This document shows, in pieces, positions 9,646 through 18,516 of a DNA stretch of 64,000 bases. Both the position numbers and the translations under genes were made by a program. Numbering within the stretch: position 1 is the stretch's first letter; each line of letters begins with the position of its first letter. Source of the DNA: Endozoicomonas sp. NE40 (GTDB lineage Bacteria; Pseudomonadota; Gammaproteobacteria; Pseudomonadales; Endozoicomonadaceae); the NCBI RefSeq assembly GCF_040549045.1, contig NZ_JBEWTB010000002.1, forward strand, positions 2,580,001 through 2,644,000. Direction: 5' to 3'. The notes under the pieces were generated by a model. That model saw only the letters and a list, made by a program, of their open reading frames with translations, had not been told where the DNA came from and did not search any database.

Positions 9646-10320
9646 CTACTCTGTTTCAGTAACGTCTGAAATTTTATCAACAATGGCGGCTAGAGAACTG
9701 TTGTGGAGTGGCTCCAGCTCCTCAGGTGCCGTAACACACATCCCCAGATCCCTGAGCAGGCCATCTTTAAGACCGTAAATCCAGCTGTGTACTGCCAGAT
9801 CCTGTCCCCGGTCCCAGGCATCCTGGACAACAGTGGTCTGGCACACGTTCACTACCTGTTCCAGAACATTCAGTTCGCACATTCTGTTAAAAAGGGTCTG
9901 GTCACTGGTAATCCGATCAAGAGCTTCTTTGTGTTTGTGCTTAACATCCTGAACATGGCGAAGCCAGTTGTCGATCATGCCCAGCTTGCTGTTTCTGGTG
10001 GCTTCAACCACGCCGCCACAGCCATAATGACCACAGACAATAATGTGCTTAACCTTCAGGTAGTCCACAGCGTACTGGATAACGGACAGGCAGTTCAGGT
10101 CGGTATGAATAACCTGATTAGCAACATTACGGTGAACAAACAGATCGCCGGGGAGCAGGTCGGTAATCTGGTTAGCTGGTACACGGCTATCGGAACAGCC
10201 GATCCACAGGTACTCAGGAGCCTGCTGTTGTGACAGCTTCTCAAAGAAGTCCGGCTCTTTCTGGCGGACTGAGGCTGACCACTGTCTGTTGTTATCAAAT
10301 AAATTTTGCAGTCGACGCAT
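9646..10320 (-). CDS. can: Beta-class carbonic anhydrase
   Basis: 224 residues, almost the size of E. coli Can (220). Zinc ligands and the catalytic dyad fall at the same numbers as in E. coli: Cys42 and Asp44 in GCSDSRVPA, His98 and Cys101 in CGHYGCGG. It interconverts CO2 and bicarbonate in the cytoplasm, supplying bicarbonate for biosynthesis. Monocistronic, transcribed opposite to the main direction of this part of the window. Confidence 0.95.
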   Translation of the reverse strand: MRRLQNLFDNNRQWSASVRQKEPDFFEKLSQQQAPEYLWIGCSDSRVPANQITDLLPGDLFVHRNVANQVIHTDLNCLSVIQYAVDYLKVKHIIVCGHYGCGGVVEATRNSKLGMIDNWLRHVQDVKHKHKEALDRITSDQTLFNRMCELNVLEQVVNVCQTTVVQDAWDRGQDLAVHSWIYGLKDGLLRDLGMCVTAPEELEPLHNSSLAAIVDKISDVTETE

Positions 10321-10406
10321 AAACCGAATTCCGTATCTTTTACCTAATTGGAGTTCATCGTAGCAGACAGCCCGGAGCTGAAAGAGTTCCGGACTGTAGC
10401 AATTTG

Positions 10407-11219
10407 TTATCGGTACTGGTTCACCTGATCGCGCAGCTCAATGGCGGCTGCACGGGCAGCTTCAGCGAAATTCTCGTCGTTACCCGCGTAGATAATGCCA
10501 CGGGATGAGTTAACGATAATGCCTTCACCAGCACTGTTCAGGCCGCTTTTAACCGTCGCTTCAACGTCACCGCCCTGGGCGCCCAGTCCCGGAACCAGGA
10601 AAGTCATGTCGCCAGTGATTTCACGGATACGCTTCAGTTCATCCGGGTTGGTGGCTCCTACAACCAGCATGATGTTGTTATTGCTGTTCCAGTCTTTCAT
10701 GGCGGTTTCAGCAATCACTTCATACAGGAACTGGTCACCAATCTTCAGGTTCTGGATAGCCCCAGCACCCGGGTTAGACGTACGGCACAGCAGAATGGTG
10801 CCTTTGTCTTCATAACGGGTGAAGGGCTCTACGGTATCAATGCCCATGTAAGGGTTAATGGTAACGGCGTCGGCACCATAGCGCTCAAAGGCTTCTTTGG
10901 CATACTGGTCAGCAGTGCTGCCAATATCACCCCGTTTGGAGTCCAGAATGACCGGAATATCCGGATAGTTATCTTTGATGTACTCAATGGTCATCAAGAG
11001 CTGGTCTTCTGCACCACGGGCGTGGTAGTGAGCTGCCTGGGGTTTATAGGCACAGACCAGATCATGAGTTGCATCAATGATGTACTTGTTGAACTCAAAA
11101 ACAGACTGATCCAGCTCTTGAATATGAGCCGGGAATTTTTCAGGCAGAGGGTCGAGGCCAACGCAAACGAGAGAGTTGTTTTTGCGCACAGCCGCTCGGA
11201 CTTGATCCAGAAAACGCAT
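10407..11219 (-). CDS. pyrF: Orotidine 5'-phosphate decarboxylase, type 2
   Basis: 270 residues. CVGLDPLPEKFP at the N-terminus, catalytic LDSKRGDIGSTADQYAKEAF and the phosphate-binding LVPGLGAQGGD identify OMP decarboxylase, which makes UMP in de novo pyrimidine synthesis. The extended length and the DSKRGDIGSTA pattern are those of the type-2 (mycobacterial-like) group, rather than the ~235-residue type-1 PyrF of enteric bacteria. It is not next to the himD/lapB genes that usually accompany type 1. Confidence 0.92.
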   Translation of the reverse strand: MRFLDQVRAAVRKNNSLVCVGLDPLPEKFPAHIQELDQSVFEFNKYIIDATHDLVCAYKPQAAHYHARGAEDQLLMTIEYIKDNYPDIPVILDSKRGDIGSTADQYAKEAFERYGADAVTINPYMGIDTVEPFTRYEDKGTILLCRTSNPGAGAIQNLKIGDQFLYEVIAETAMKDWNSNNNIMLVVGATNPDELKRIREITGDMTFLVPGLGAQGGDVEATVKSGLNSAGEGIIVNSSRGIIYAGNDENFAEAARAAAIELRDQVNQYR

Positions 11220-11342
11220 AGCAAAGCCTTATTACATAATCTGGGCGCGCAGTTTAACAGAATTTTTTTGTTATCGCCTCTGCTGGCAAAATCAGGTATG
11301 GTCTGCGCCTTCTGAATGAACCCCTTTACAGGACGCTGTTGC

Positions 11343-11822
11343 ATGCATGAACTTTTAATACCGGACGTCGCACAGATTGAAGCCTGGCTGAGACAGGCCG
11401 GTTATGAGTTCTGGATGTGTGATCGCTGCGACGGCCTGCATATTTCGGCCCTGCAACAGTTGGACGGTGTGCTCGACAGTCGCCTGTTTATTGAGCCTTA
11501 TGGCATTCTGTTCAGTACAGAAATGGACTTGAAACTGTCCACGGTTATGAAACTGAATGCAGAACTGGGACGGTTTAACGCTTCTCTGCCCACCATGAAA
11601 CTGTTTATGGAAATCATGGACAACGGCGGTGCGTTACTGGTGTCCAGCGATGCCCTGATTACCACTAAAGGTGTCACTTACGATCAGTTTTACGATTTTC
11701 TGGATATGACCGTTGAGGCTAAAAAGTGGCTGCTGAATGAGTGCCATGACCTGCAGGTGATTTTTCAGGGGGAAGCCGGATCAACGGCGCATCAGCCAGA
11801 GGTGGCGCCTTCTTTGCATTGA
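11343..11822 (+). CDS. YbjN-domain protein
   Basis: 159 residues from the ATG at 11343 (AGGA eight bases upstream). A start nine codons earlier is open but lacks a ribosome site. The pattern LIPDVAQIEAWLRQAGYEF, then RLFIEPYGILFSTEMDL and KLNAELGRFNASLP, matches the YbjN family (mixed alpha/beta, T3SS-chaperone-like fold). The family is linked to stress and motility phenotypes in E. coli but its molecular role is unclear. It stands alone just before the RING protein gene. Confidence 0.7.
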   Translation: MHELLIPDVAQIEAWLRQAGYEFWMCDRCDGLHISALQQLDGVLDSRLFIEPYGILFSTEMDLKLSTVMKLNAELGRFNASLPTMKLFMEIMDNGGALLVSSDALITTKGVTYDQFYDFLDMTVEAKKWLLNECHDLQVIFQGEAGSTAHQPEVAPSLH

Positions 11823-11897
11823 TCGTCCCGGGCGAATGAACTTTCCTGACTGCTAACAGTCTTAAGTGCTGTTGAAATCGGTTACAGGAAAAAAAGC

Positions 11898-12851
11898 ATG
11901 GAAGCAACAGGTCTGCCGCCACATCAGTTTGATATGGGCGAACCAATGGATATTGATGATCAAGCCACAGGTGTTTCTGACTCTGGTCATCACTCTGTCT
12001 TTAACGGCCATAAAGTTTGTCTTAACCCCAATGCGAAGAAAGTGACAGAAAGAGTCAATGATAACTGCGCTATCTGTTGGGAGCCGATGACAGAAGGTAT
12101 GACCTTTACGGCGCCTTTGACGGTGTTGCCCTGTTACCATGCCTTTCATAAAGATTGTATTGAAACCGCTCTGAAAGAAAGAAGTGTTTGCTCAATCTGT
12201 CAGGCTTCTGTTCATGAGGTCAGGACCTTCAGCACCCCGGATGAACTGAATAAAAGCCTGTCTCTGGAGTGTTCCAAAGATGGTTGTGACGTAAAAAATG
12301 GAGCAGAGGCGAATCATTTCCATTGCCCTTACCCACTGAGCGCTATGACCCAGATTCAGCCCAGGTGGTTCGTTCAGGAGAATATATTTGTTATTTGCCG
12401 CTGGTTAAAAAGTTTCTTTGCGTCAGCGGGTTATGAAGATTGTGTTATAGACTCCACAAGCAGTGATTCATGCATAAACGTTAAAATCAACATCAGTAAG
12501 AACGAGCCCGCCCAGAACCTGTATTATCCTTTCGAAGATATCAATAAAGCGGGAACGAAAGAGCAGTGCTTTAATGCCCTCCGGGGCGATGTTCAGAACG
12601 ATCTGATGTTTTTGGATTTTCAGAAGAAATACCCTGCGTATTTCAAGCCCCCTCAAATGCCAGAGACGGCATACCTGGGTCCAGTGATAAGAAGTTGGGA
12701 CTTTCACGAGGGTAAAGTTAACTTTCGACAGGGTCTCTCAACCGATTTGAGCAGTATTACTGGGGGTTCATCAGAAATCAGTCTGGAGTTGCTTAATAAT
12801 GAGCTGAAGAGGCTTGGCTTATATCCCAAAGCTAGCTTAACGCAGTTTTAA
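11898..12851 (+). CDS. RING-H2 finger protein, candidate ubiquitin E3 effector
   Basis: 317 residues without signal peptide or membrane segment. A complete RING-H2 zinc pattern is visible: Cys57-x2-Cys60, Cys79-x-His81-x2-His84-x2-Cys87, then Cys98-x2-Cys101. The spacing (x18 before Cys79, x10 before Cys98) fits eukaryotic RING E3 ligases. The N-terminus is Asp/Pro-rich and disordered-looking. The rest (110-317) is unrecognised and has four more cysteines between 250 and 300 (codon region 12260-12330). AGGAAAAAA precedes the ATG. Bacteria lack ubiquitin, so a role inside a eukaryotic host is inferred; delivery is unknown. Confidence 0.8.
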   Translation: MEATGLPPHQFDMGEPMDIDDQATGVSDSGHHSVFNGHKVCLNPNAKKVTERVNDNCAICWEPMTEGMTFTAPLTVLPCYHAFHKDCIETALKERSVCSICQASVHEVRTFSTPDELNKSLSLECSKDGCDVKNGAEANHFHCPYPLSAMTQIQPRWFVQENIFVICRWLKSFFASAGYEDCVIDSTSSDSCINVKINISKNEPAQNLYYPFEDINKAGTKEQCFNALRGDVQNDLMFLDFQKKYPAYFKPPQMPETAYLGPVIRSWDFHEGKVNFRQGLSTDLSSITGGSSEISLELLNNELKRLGLYPKASLTQF

Positions 12852-12993
12852 AGCTCATTTTATGCTGCCTGTGGCCCGACCCGAAGAGGCGTGGGCAGCT
12901 TTAACCATTTTACGCCTCCCCTATCGGAACTTTTCCAACTATACAAAGTCTTTCTGAAGACAAACTTATCCCTGAACATTATGAGATCAGATC

Positions 12994-13899
12994 ATGAACA
13001 CAGTTTCGCTGTTTTTGCTTTGTTCCCTGATCTGGGGGTCAACCTGGTTCGCCATTACCTTCCAGTTAGGGGTTAACAGTCTATGGTCGGTGTTTTACCG
13101 CTTTCTTCTGGCTGGCGTGATGCTGGCGGTGTACTGCTGTCTGCGAACCGGGTTTCCGCGCTTTACGGTTTCCCAGCATATACGGCTGTTTATACAGGGA
13201 GCCTGCCTGTGTGGCCTGTCGTACTGGCTGATTTATGAAAGTGAGCGTTATATCACCAGTGGTCTTAGTGCTGTGTTATGCACCAGTGTGTTGTACTTTA
13301 ACATAATGATCAGGTGCCTGTGGCTGGCAAAGCCTGTTGAAACAAAAGTTGTGGCGGGCGGGGTTCTGGGGAGCCTTGGTGTTTTGCTGGTTATGCTGCC
13401 GGAACTGGATGTTCAGTCGGTTGTCGATGCCGCAGGCTGGGGCATGCTGATAGCTGTTTTGGGTTCACTGGTACTGGCCTTTGGTTGTGTCGCCTGTGAG
13501 CGCAATGAAGAAGAGAATTTGCCGATACTGCCAACGATCACGCTGAATATGCTCTACGGTTCTGCAACGGTGGCGCTCATTGCTTTAGTGCAGGGGGTTA
13601 TGCCGGAATTCAATTTCTCTTCAACCTACATAGGTTCTCTAGTCTATCTGGCAGTGTTTGGTTCCGTCGGTGCTTTGTCGTCGTATGTTGTACTGATTCG
13701 CAGAATCGGGGCAGACCGGGCTGCCTTTATTGATGTCGTTTACCCGGTCATTGCCCTTTGCCTGTCTTCGCTGGTGGAAGGATATCAGTGGAGTCTTATG
13801 GCTCTGTTGGGTGTCACCTTTATAGGTGTAGGCAATACGGTTGCATTAAAACCGTCGAAAACCACTTCCGGGGAGGGACTGTCGGGGAATCAGGGCTAA
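12994..13899 (+). CDS. EamA/DMT-family transporter
   Basis: 301 residues with about ten hydrophobic helices in two repeats (first beginning LFLLCSLIWGSTWFAI, second beginning AAGWGMLIAVLGSLVLA). The motif SLIWGSTWF is typical of the drug/metabolite transporter superfamily, YdcZ/RhaT-like exporters. Substrate cannot be predicted. It lies 47 bp before a nucleoside deaminase, and the two may be co-transcribed. Confidence 0.8.
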   Translation: MNTVSLFLLCSLIWGSTWFAITFQLGVNSLWSVFYRFLLAGVMLAVYCCLRTGFPRFTVSQHIRLFIQGACLCGLSYWLIYESERYITSGLSAVLCTSVLYFNIMIRCLWLAKPVETKVVAGGVLGSLGVLLVMLPELDVQSVVDAAGWGMLIAVLGSLVLAFGCVACERNEEENLPILPTITLNMLYGSATVALIALVQGVMPEFNFSSTYIGSLVYLAVFGSVGALSSYVVLIRRIGADRAAFIDVVYPVIALCLSSLVEGYQWSLMALLGVTFIGVGNTVALKPSKTTSGEGLSGNQG

Positions 13900-13946
13900 A
13901 CTCAATCTGCGCTATTCACCTTTTATAACAGACTGAGTTAAGCCTT

Positions 13947-14408
13947 ATGAGTGAGCATAGCCACTATATTTCCCGGACTATCGAGTTGGCAAACCATGCA
14001 ATGGATAAAGGCAATCATCCATTTGGTGCCCTGCTGGTACACGACGACAAGGTTCTGTTAGAGGCGGAAAATACCGTCATCTCTGAAAATGATGCGACCC
14101 GTCATGCTGAACTGAACCTGGTCAGTCATGCCAGTCATCAGTTAGCACCTGATGTCCTGAAAGAATGTACCCTGTATACCAGCACTGAACCCTGTGCCAT
14201 GTGTGCCGGAGCTATATACTGGGCAGGCATTCGCAGGGTGGTTTATGGTGGCAGTGCAGAAGTGTTGCAACAGATTGCCGGACCGGGCATTGGTATCTCC
14301 GGGCAGGAGGTTTTTTCAACCTGCCATCAACCTGTTGAAATCATCGGACCAGTGGCAGAAGAGCTGTCCAACGAAGTTCATCTGCGTCATTGGCCGCATC
14401 CCTCTTAA
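13947..14408 (+). CDS. Nucleoside/nucleobase deaminase (CDA fold)
   Basis: 153 residues. The zinc-binding motifs are intact: HAELNLV (His ligand and catalytic Glu) and EPCAMCAGA (two Cys ligands). The wording TEPCAMCAGAIYWAGI fits the guanine deaminase/TadA-like branch. It is unlikely to be TadA itself, because the tRNA-binding C-terminus is not evident. It probably deaminates a free purine base or nucleoside, in line with the purine-salvage content of the window (inference). Confidence 0.8.
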   Translation: MSEHSHYISRTIELANHAMDKGNHPFGALLVHDDKVLLEAENTVISENDATRHAELNLVSHASHQLAPDVLKECTLYTSTEPCAMCAGAIYWAGIRRVVYGGSAEVLQQIAGPGIGISGQEVFSTCHQPVEIIGPVAEELSNEVHLRHWPHPS

Positions 14409-14472
14409 ACCGTCATTTGCAAACAGAACAATACGGGCGGGTCGACCTGCCCATCAATTGCTATGACTGCCA

Positions 14473-15204
14473 CTATGCGGGTTGCCGCATACGTTTTTCC
14501 AGCTTTCTGGCCAGAAAAGAAAACAGTAAAACCAGCACCAGATATTCCATCACCAGAAAGGAATAGATTTCCATTGCACGGTATTCAGACACCTGCAATT
14601 CATTGGCCCGGCGGGTGAGTTCCTGAACACCAATAACGGAAGCCAGTGAAGACATCTTCAGCATATAGACAAACTGGTTAGCCAGGGGCGGCAGCATATT
14701 ACGAATGGCCTGCGGTAATACGATGAGCTGCATTTTTCTGGCATACGACAACCCAAGGCTATCCGCCGCTTCAAACTGCCCGGAGTTCACGGCCTGAATG
14801 CCACCACGGAAAATTTCGGCATGAAAAGCGCTTTCGCACAGGGCAAGGGCCACAACAGCTGCCGCAAACGCCGGCAACTCAATGCCGGTGACAATAGGCA
14901 ACCCATAATATATCCACAGAATCATAACCAGAACGGGAATCGAGCGCAGGGTTTCGACATAAATACGATTGATTAACCGAACGCCTTTCAGTTCTGACAG
15001 CCCGGGAAGTGCCACCAGGAGCCCGGCAAACATAGCCAGCACAAAAGCCGTCACACTGATTCCAAGAGTGAAAAGAAAACCATCTATCAGGAAGCTGAGA
15101 TTGGTTCGTCCTGTCTCCGTTTGTGGAGAGAGAATGTACCAGCCCCATTCATAATCGCTGTTGCAACCTGCCAGCAACAGGGCAGTCAGGATGATAATGA
15201 TCAT
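14473..15204 (-). CDS. Amino-acid ABC transporter permease with lipobox-like N-terminus
   Basis: About 243 residues from the ATG at 15204; an in-frame start at 15330 is also open and neither has a strong ribosome site. The HisM/GlnP-type permease signature, with the EAA loop, is in EAADSLGLSYARKMQLIVLP. Five hydrophobic helices follow ETLRSIPVLVMILWIYYG. The N-terminus reads TALLLAGCNSDYEWGWY, an N-terminal extension seen in a subgroup of these permeases. It is divergent from a solute-binding protein gene. No ATPase gene is adjacent. Confidence 0.8.
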   Translation of the reverse strand: MIIIILTALLLAGCNSDYEWGWYILSPQTETGRTNLSFLIDGFLFTLGISVTAFVLAMFAGLLVALPGLSELKGVRLINRIYVETLRSIPVLVMILWIYYGLPIVTGIELPAFAAAVVALALCESAFHAEIFRGGIQAVNSGQFEAADSLGLSYARKMQLIVLPQAIRNMLPPLANQFVYMLKMSSLASVIGVQELTRRANELQVSEYRAMEIYSFLVMEYLVLVLLFSFLARKLEKRMRQPA

Positions 15205-15400
15205 TTTGAGTTGAAAGGCCACTGGCTTCAAAAGACATCTCCAGTCGTTTATTAGAGTAGTAATGGAGACCAAGGATAAAGCTTTTGTAGGTAAAAACCG
15301 AATTTGGCGTTTTATCACAGACTTTGTCATAAATTTACGCTAGGGTGTATGCCATCAGGCAGTCTCCTGAAGCGAAAAAATAACACGAGAAACGCTTTAT

Positions 15401-16195
15401 ATGTTCAAGGGAAGAAAGACGTCACGGCTTGCGGTACTGTCCGCTTTTTTGCTTTCGGCAACGGTTATGTGGGCAAACTCGGTATATGCCAGCTCCAGAC
15501 TTCATACCATTCTTAAACGCGGTGAACTCAGGGTTGGAACCACCGGTGACTGGGATCCAATGACCGTTCGAAATCCTGCAACTAATAAGCATCAGGGCTT
15601 TGATATTGATCTTGCCAGAGAACTGGCAAAGGATATGGATGTGAAGCTCAAACTGGTACCTGCCGACTGGAAGACGCTGGTCAATGGTCTGGCCGCTAAC
15701 AAATACGATATGACCACCAGTGCTTCTAAAAATATGAAGCGGGCCAGAGTGGCGGGTTTTTCAGACAGTTATTTTTCAGTGGGTACCGTACCCATTACGC
15801 AAAAGAAACATCTGGATAAATATCAGCGCTGGAGCGATATCAATCGAACCGGCGTGCGTGTTGCCGTCACCCTGGGAACCGTATTTGAGCAGGAAGCCAG
15901 AGAGTATTTTCCCAATGCCGACATCCGCACAGTTGAGTCGCCAGCCAGGGACTTTCAGGAGCTGCTGTCCGGTCGCTCTGAAATAGCGGTCACCTCAAAC
16001 CTTGAAGCCAGAAAGCTGGTGGCGAAATATTCCCACCTTGCGGTTGTGCCAGTGAACAAACCTCGCAAAGCCAAACCGTTGTCCATTATGCTGCCGCAGA
16101 ATGATCAGGTCTGGATAAATTACATCAATCACTGGATTGAGATGAAACAGGCGCAGGGTTTTTTTGACCAGCTTGAAGCGAAGTGGATGAGGTAA
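15401..16195 (+). CDS. Periplasmic solute-binding protein, SBP family 3 (PheC-like)
   Basis: 264 residues with an N-terminal signal peptide ending near VYASSRL. SBP_bac_3 features are ILKRGELRVGTTGDWDPM, GFDIDLARELA and LVNGLAANKYDMTTSA. The wording is close to cyclohexadienyl dehydratase PheC, which shares this fold, so an enzymatic role is an alternative. The divergent amino-acid permease favours a binding-protein role. It is translated from an ATG at 15401 after CGAGAAACGC; no strong Shine-Dalgarno is visible. Confidence 0.75.
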   Translation: MFKGRKTSRLAVLSAFLLSATVMWANSVYASSRLHTILKRGELRVGTTGDWDPMTVRNPATNKHQGFDIDLARELAKDMDVKLKLVPADWKTLVNGLAANKYDMTTSASKNMKRARVAGFSDSYFSVGTVPITQKKHLDKYQRWSDINRTGVRVAVTLGTVFEQEAREYFPNADIRTVESPARDFQELLSGRSEIAVTSNLEARKLVAKYSHLAVVPVNKPRKAKPLSIMLPQNDQVWINYINHWIEMKQAQGFFDQLEAKWMR

Positions 16196-16220
16196 TACCA
16201 GTTGAACAGGGAAGAATAAA

Positions 16221-16252
16221 GCAGTGGCTGAAACATAGTTTTCAACCACTGC
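16221..16252. terminator. Long hairpin between convergent genes
   Basis: GCAGTGGCTGAAA pairs with TTTTCAACCACTGC around a CATAG loop (one mismatch). It lies between the solute-binding protein stop and the LysR stop. On the minus strand it is followed by a weak T-rich stretch, so it may end the regulator transcript. Confidence 0.5.
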
Positions 16253-16261
16253 CAAAGTGGT

Positions 16262-17212
16262 TCAAGGTACGTGATAGCCAGCCGGTTTGTTGTTGTCGTG
16301 TTGCAGCCAGACTTTATTCAGCCAGTCATCTTCGCCCAGCCATTCCAGCACCCATCTTAGACCATTACCCATATTTTCCTTGTTCCAGGCCAGATAGCAG
16401 CTGTCGCTCATGGGAATGTCCACCACGTCGCAGCGCACCAGTTGTCCGGCGTCGATATAAGGTTTGGCAAAGTGCGAGGGAAGAATGGTTGAACCCAGAC
16501 CTTTAATCAGGCACTCAATTGCCATGCGGAAACTGGGAACCGTTAATACCTGCTGGTCATCCAGCAAAAGGTTATAACCGTGCTGGAACACCCGGGAGGT
16601 ATCCTGAATACAGATCGATGTATGCTCGCGGATAATATCCTGGGTCAGCGGCGCACTGATTTCTGCCAGTGGGTGATCAGGAGAAACCACAAAGTCCCAG
16701 TTCAGGCTGCCCATGGGTTTCCATTCAAAACGGTCATTGGCAAGAATGTTATCGGGTATATTTTTAGGCGCTCCCAGTACCAGCTGGCAGCGGTTATGAA
16801 ACAGTGCGTCCCAGGAACCGTTATGAACCTCGGTATTAATAATCAGGTTGGTTTCCGGGCGCACCTCCTGAAAATCCCTGACCAGGTCGTAGACCATGCC
16901 CTGATTCACCACGTTGTCCAGGGCAATGCGCAGTTCCTGCTCCCAGCCGGTGGCCATTTGCCGGGTACTCATTTCCAGCTCTTCCAGCTCCAGCAGCAGG
17001 CGGTCAGTGTGTTTGATAAAGTGTTCACCGGCTGGTGTCAGTTCTACCCGTTTGCTGTCTCTCAGAAACAGCTGTACATCAAGGCGCTCCTCCAGCTTAC
17101 GCACGGTATAACTGATAGCAGATGGCACCTTGTGCAGGTGTTTCGCTGCAGCGGTGAAGTTTCTGAAATGGGCGACAGCCCTGACGATTTCAAGTGAATC
17201 CGTTGGGATCAT
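16262..17212 (-). CDS. LysR-family regulator, PunR (YdhB)-like
   Basis: 316 residues. N-terminal winged helix with FTAAAKHLHKVPSAISYTVR and LEERLDVQLFLRD, then an effector domain. The HKVPSAISYTVRKLEE stretch, the WDALF and DTSRVFQHG segments and ILPSHFAKPYI run parallel to E. coli PunR, an activator of a purine-nucleoside transporter. Here the neighbours are an amino-acid binding protein and the deo genes, so regulation of nucleoside uptake is plausible but unproven. Confidence 0.8.
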   Translation of the reverse strand: MIPTDSLEIVRAVAHFRNFTAAAKHLHKVPSAISYTVRKLEERLDVQLFLRDSKRVELTPAGEHFIKHTDRLLLELEELEMSTRQMATGWEQELRIALDNVVNQGMVYDLVRDFQEVRPETNLIINTEVHNGSWDALFHNRCQLVLGAPKNIPDNILANDRFEWKPMGSLNWDFVVSPDHPLAEISAPLTQDIIREHTSICIQDTSRVFQHGYNLLLDDQQVLTVPSFRMAIECLIKGLGSTILPSHFAKPYIDAGQLVRCDVVDIPMSDSCYLAWNKENMGNGLRWVLEWLGEDDWLNKVWLQHDNNKPAGYHVP

Positions 17213-17501
17213 AAGGCGTTACTACTTACTTAAGGGGTAGACTGCCGGCAAGGATATAACTAATCCCATCATTCTGCGAACCCTGACAGGTTAAGACTGG
17301 GTGATCAGAAAGCATTCTGATTCAAAAATAAAGAACCAGTATGCAAAACAAGTTAATGTACGTATTGGAACGATTCCCCTAATATACATCCCTCGCTTCG
17401 ATGCGCAGCGCAACATGCCTGGTTGCCTGACGCAACAGCTATGCAATCTGAACTACACTGTTGCCTGTTCCCGTAGTTCAGAATCCGCAGGCAGAAGCGA
17501 A

Positions 17502-17527
17502 TGAGTCTGCACTCAAAAGCAGACTCA
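17502..17527 (+). other. Perfect hairpin TGAGTCTGC / GCAGACTCA
   Basis: Nine-base perfect stem with an 8-nt loop (ACTCAAAA), 17 nt upstream of an intrinsic terminator. Possibly the 3' domain of a small RNA. Confidence 0.5.
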
Positions 17528-17544
17528 GGTGGATGATCAGCAAA

Positions 17545-17577
17545 AAACCTCTGTAACTTTGGTACAGGGGTTTTTTT
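17545..17577 (+). terminator. Intrinsic terminator upstream of deoC
   Basis: AACCTCTGTA pairs with TACAGGGGTT (with G-T), followed by seven or more T. No protein gene ends just before it on the plus strand. Confidence 0.75.
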
Positions 17578-17738
17578 GTATGTGCTAAATTCGAGACAGG
17601 CTATTTTCCAGACAGATTATTTTCAAAACAGACTAATCTTGCCGGATAACAGCGTCTTTCCCAATCTTTTTCCTCTCTGTTGTCGCGGCTGTAGCCGCAA
17701 ATCCTGCACTCCACAGGACTCTCAATAGGACCAGACAC

Positions 17739-18515
17739 ATGACCGACCTCACCGCTACCAGTCGCCAGGCTCTTCAGCTGATGGACCTGACTTCCCTGAA
17801 TGAGAACGACACGCCGCAGGTTATTATCGACCTGTGCCACAAGGCGAAAACCGCTGCTGGCAATACGGCCGCTGTGTGTGTTTATCCCCGCTTTGTGCCT
17901 GTCGCAAAAAAGACCCTGAAAGCGCTGGGTCTGAATGACGTGACCGTTGCGACAGTGACTAACTTTCCGGAAGGTGGCAATGACATAGACATCGCCGTGA
18001 CTGAAACCCGTGCTGCTATCGTTTACGGAGCCGACGAAGTAGACGTTGTATTCCCTTACAGAGCATTCATGGACGGTAATGAAACCGTTGGGCGCGAGCT
18101 GGTGGCTCAATGCAAGAAAGCCTGTGGCGACAAGGTGATGCTGAAAGTCATCATTGAAACCGGCGAACTGAAAGACCCGGCACTGATTCGCCGTGCCAGC
18201 GACATCTGCATCGAAGCAGGCGCTGACTTTATTAAAACTTCTACCGGTAAGGTCGCTGTCAATGCGACGCCGGAATCTGCCCGTATCATGCTCGAAGCGA
18301 TTCGTGACAGCGGTAAGCAGAACGTTGGCTTCAAGCCTGCCGGTGGTATTCGTACCGCTGAAGATGCTGCTGAGCATCTGGCCATTGCTGCCGACATTAT
18401 GGGTGCGCAGTGGATCAACCGTGACCACTATCGCTTTGGTGCCAGCAGCCTGCTCGGAAGCCTGCTTACAGCCCTTGGTTTGCAGGAAGCTGAGGAAGAT
18501 ACAGGAGCTTACTGA
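17739..18515 (+). CDS. deoC: Deoxyribose-phosphate aldolase
   Basis: 258 residues (E. coli DeoC has 259). The Schiff-base lysine lies in DFIKTSTGK (Lys166), the proton-relay lysine in GFKPAGG (Lys199) and Asp102 in DEVDVVFP. It splits 2-deoxyribose-5-phosphate into acetaldehyde and glyceraldehyde-3-phosphate, the last step of deoxynucleoside catabolism. First gene of a deoC-deoA pair; the deoA start lies one base after the stop. Confidence 0.96.
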   Translation: MTDLTATSRQALQLMDLTSLNENDTPQVIIDLCHKAKTAAGNTAAVCVYPRFVPVAKKTLKALGLNDVTVATVTNFPEGGNDIDIAVTETRAAIVYGADEVDVVFPYRAFMDGNETVGRELVAQCKKACGDKVMLKVIIETGELKDPALIRRASDICIEAGADFIKTSTGKVAVNATPESARIMLEAIRDSGKQNVGFKPAGGIRTAEDAAEHLAIAADIMGAQWINRDHYRFGASSLLGSLLTALGLQEAEEDTGAY

Positions 18516-18516
18516 G

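Larger units (their letters stand above)
17213..17738. other. Long non-coding stretch before deoC, with hairpins and a terminator
   Basis: 526 bp with no supportable gene. It holds a perfect 9-bp hairpin at 17502-17527, an intrinsic terminator at 17545-17577 and then about 160 bp leading to deoC. The layout is compatible with a small RNA or an attenuated leader reading toward deoC. Confidence 0.6.

Noticed and set aside
18193..18516. N-terminal extension of the deoA frame into deoC
   Set aside because: DeoA begins at 18517 as in E. coli; the extension overlaps deoC in another frame.
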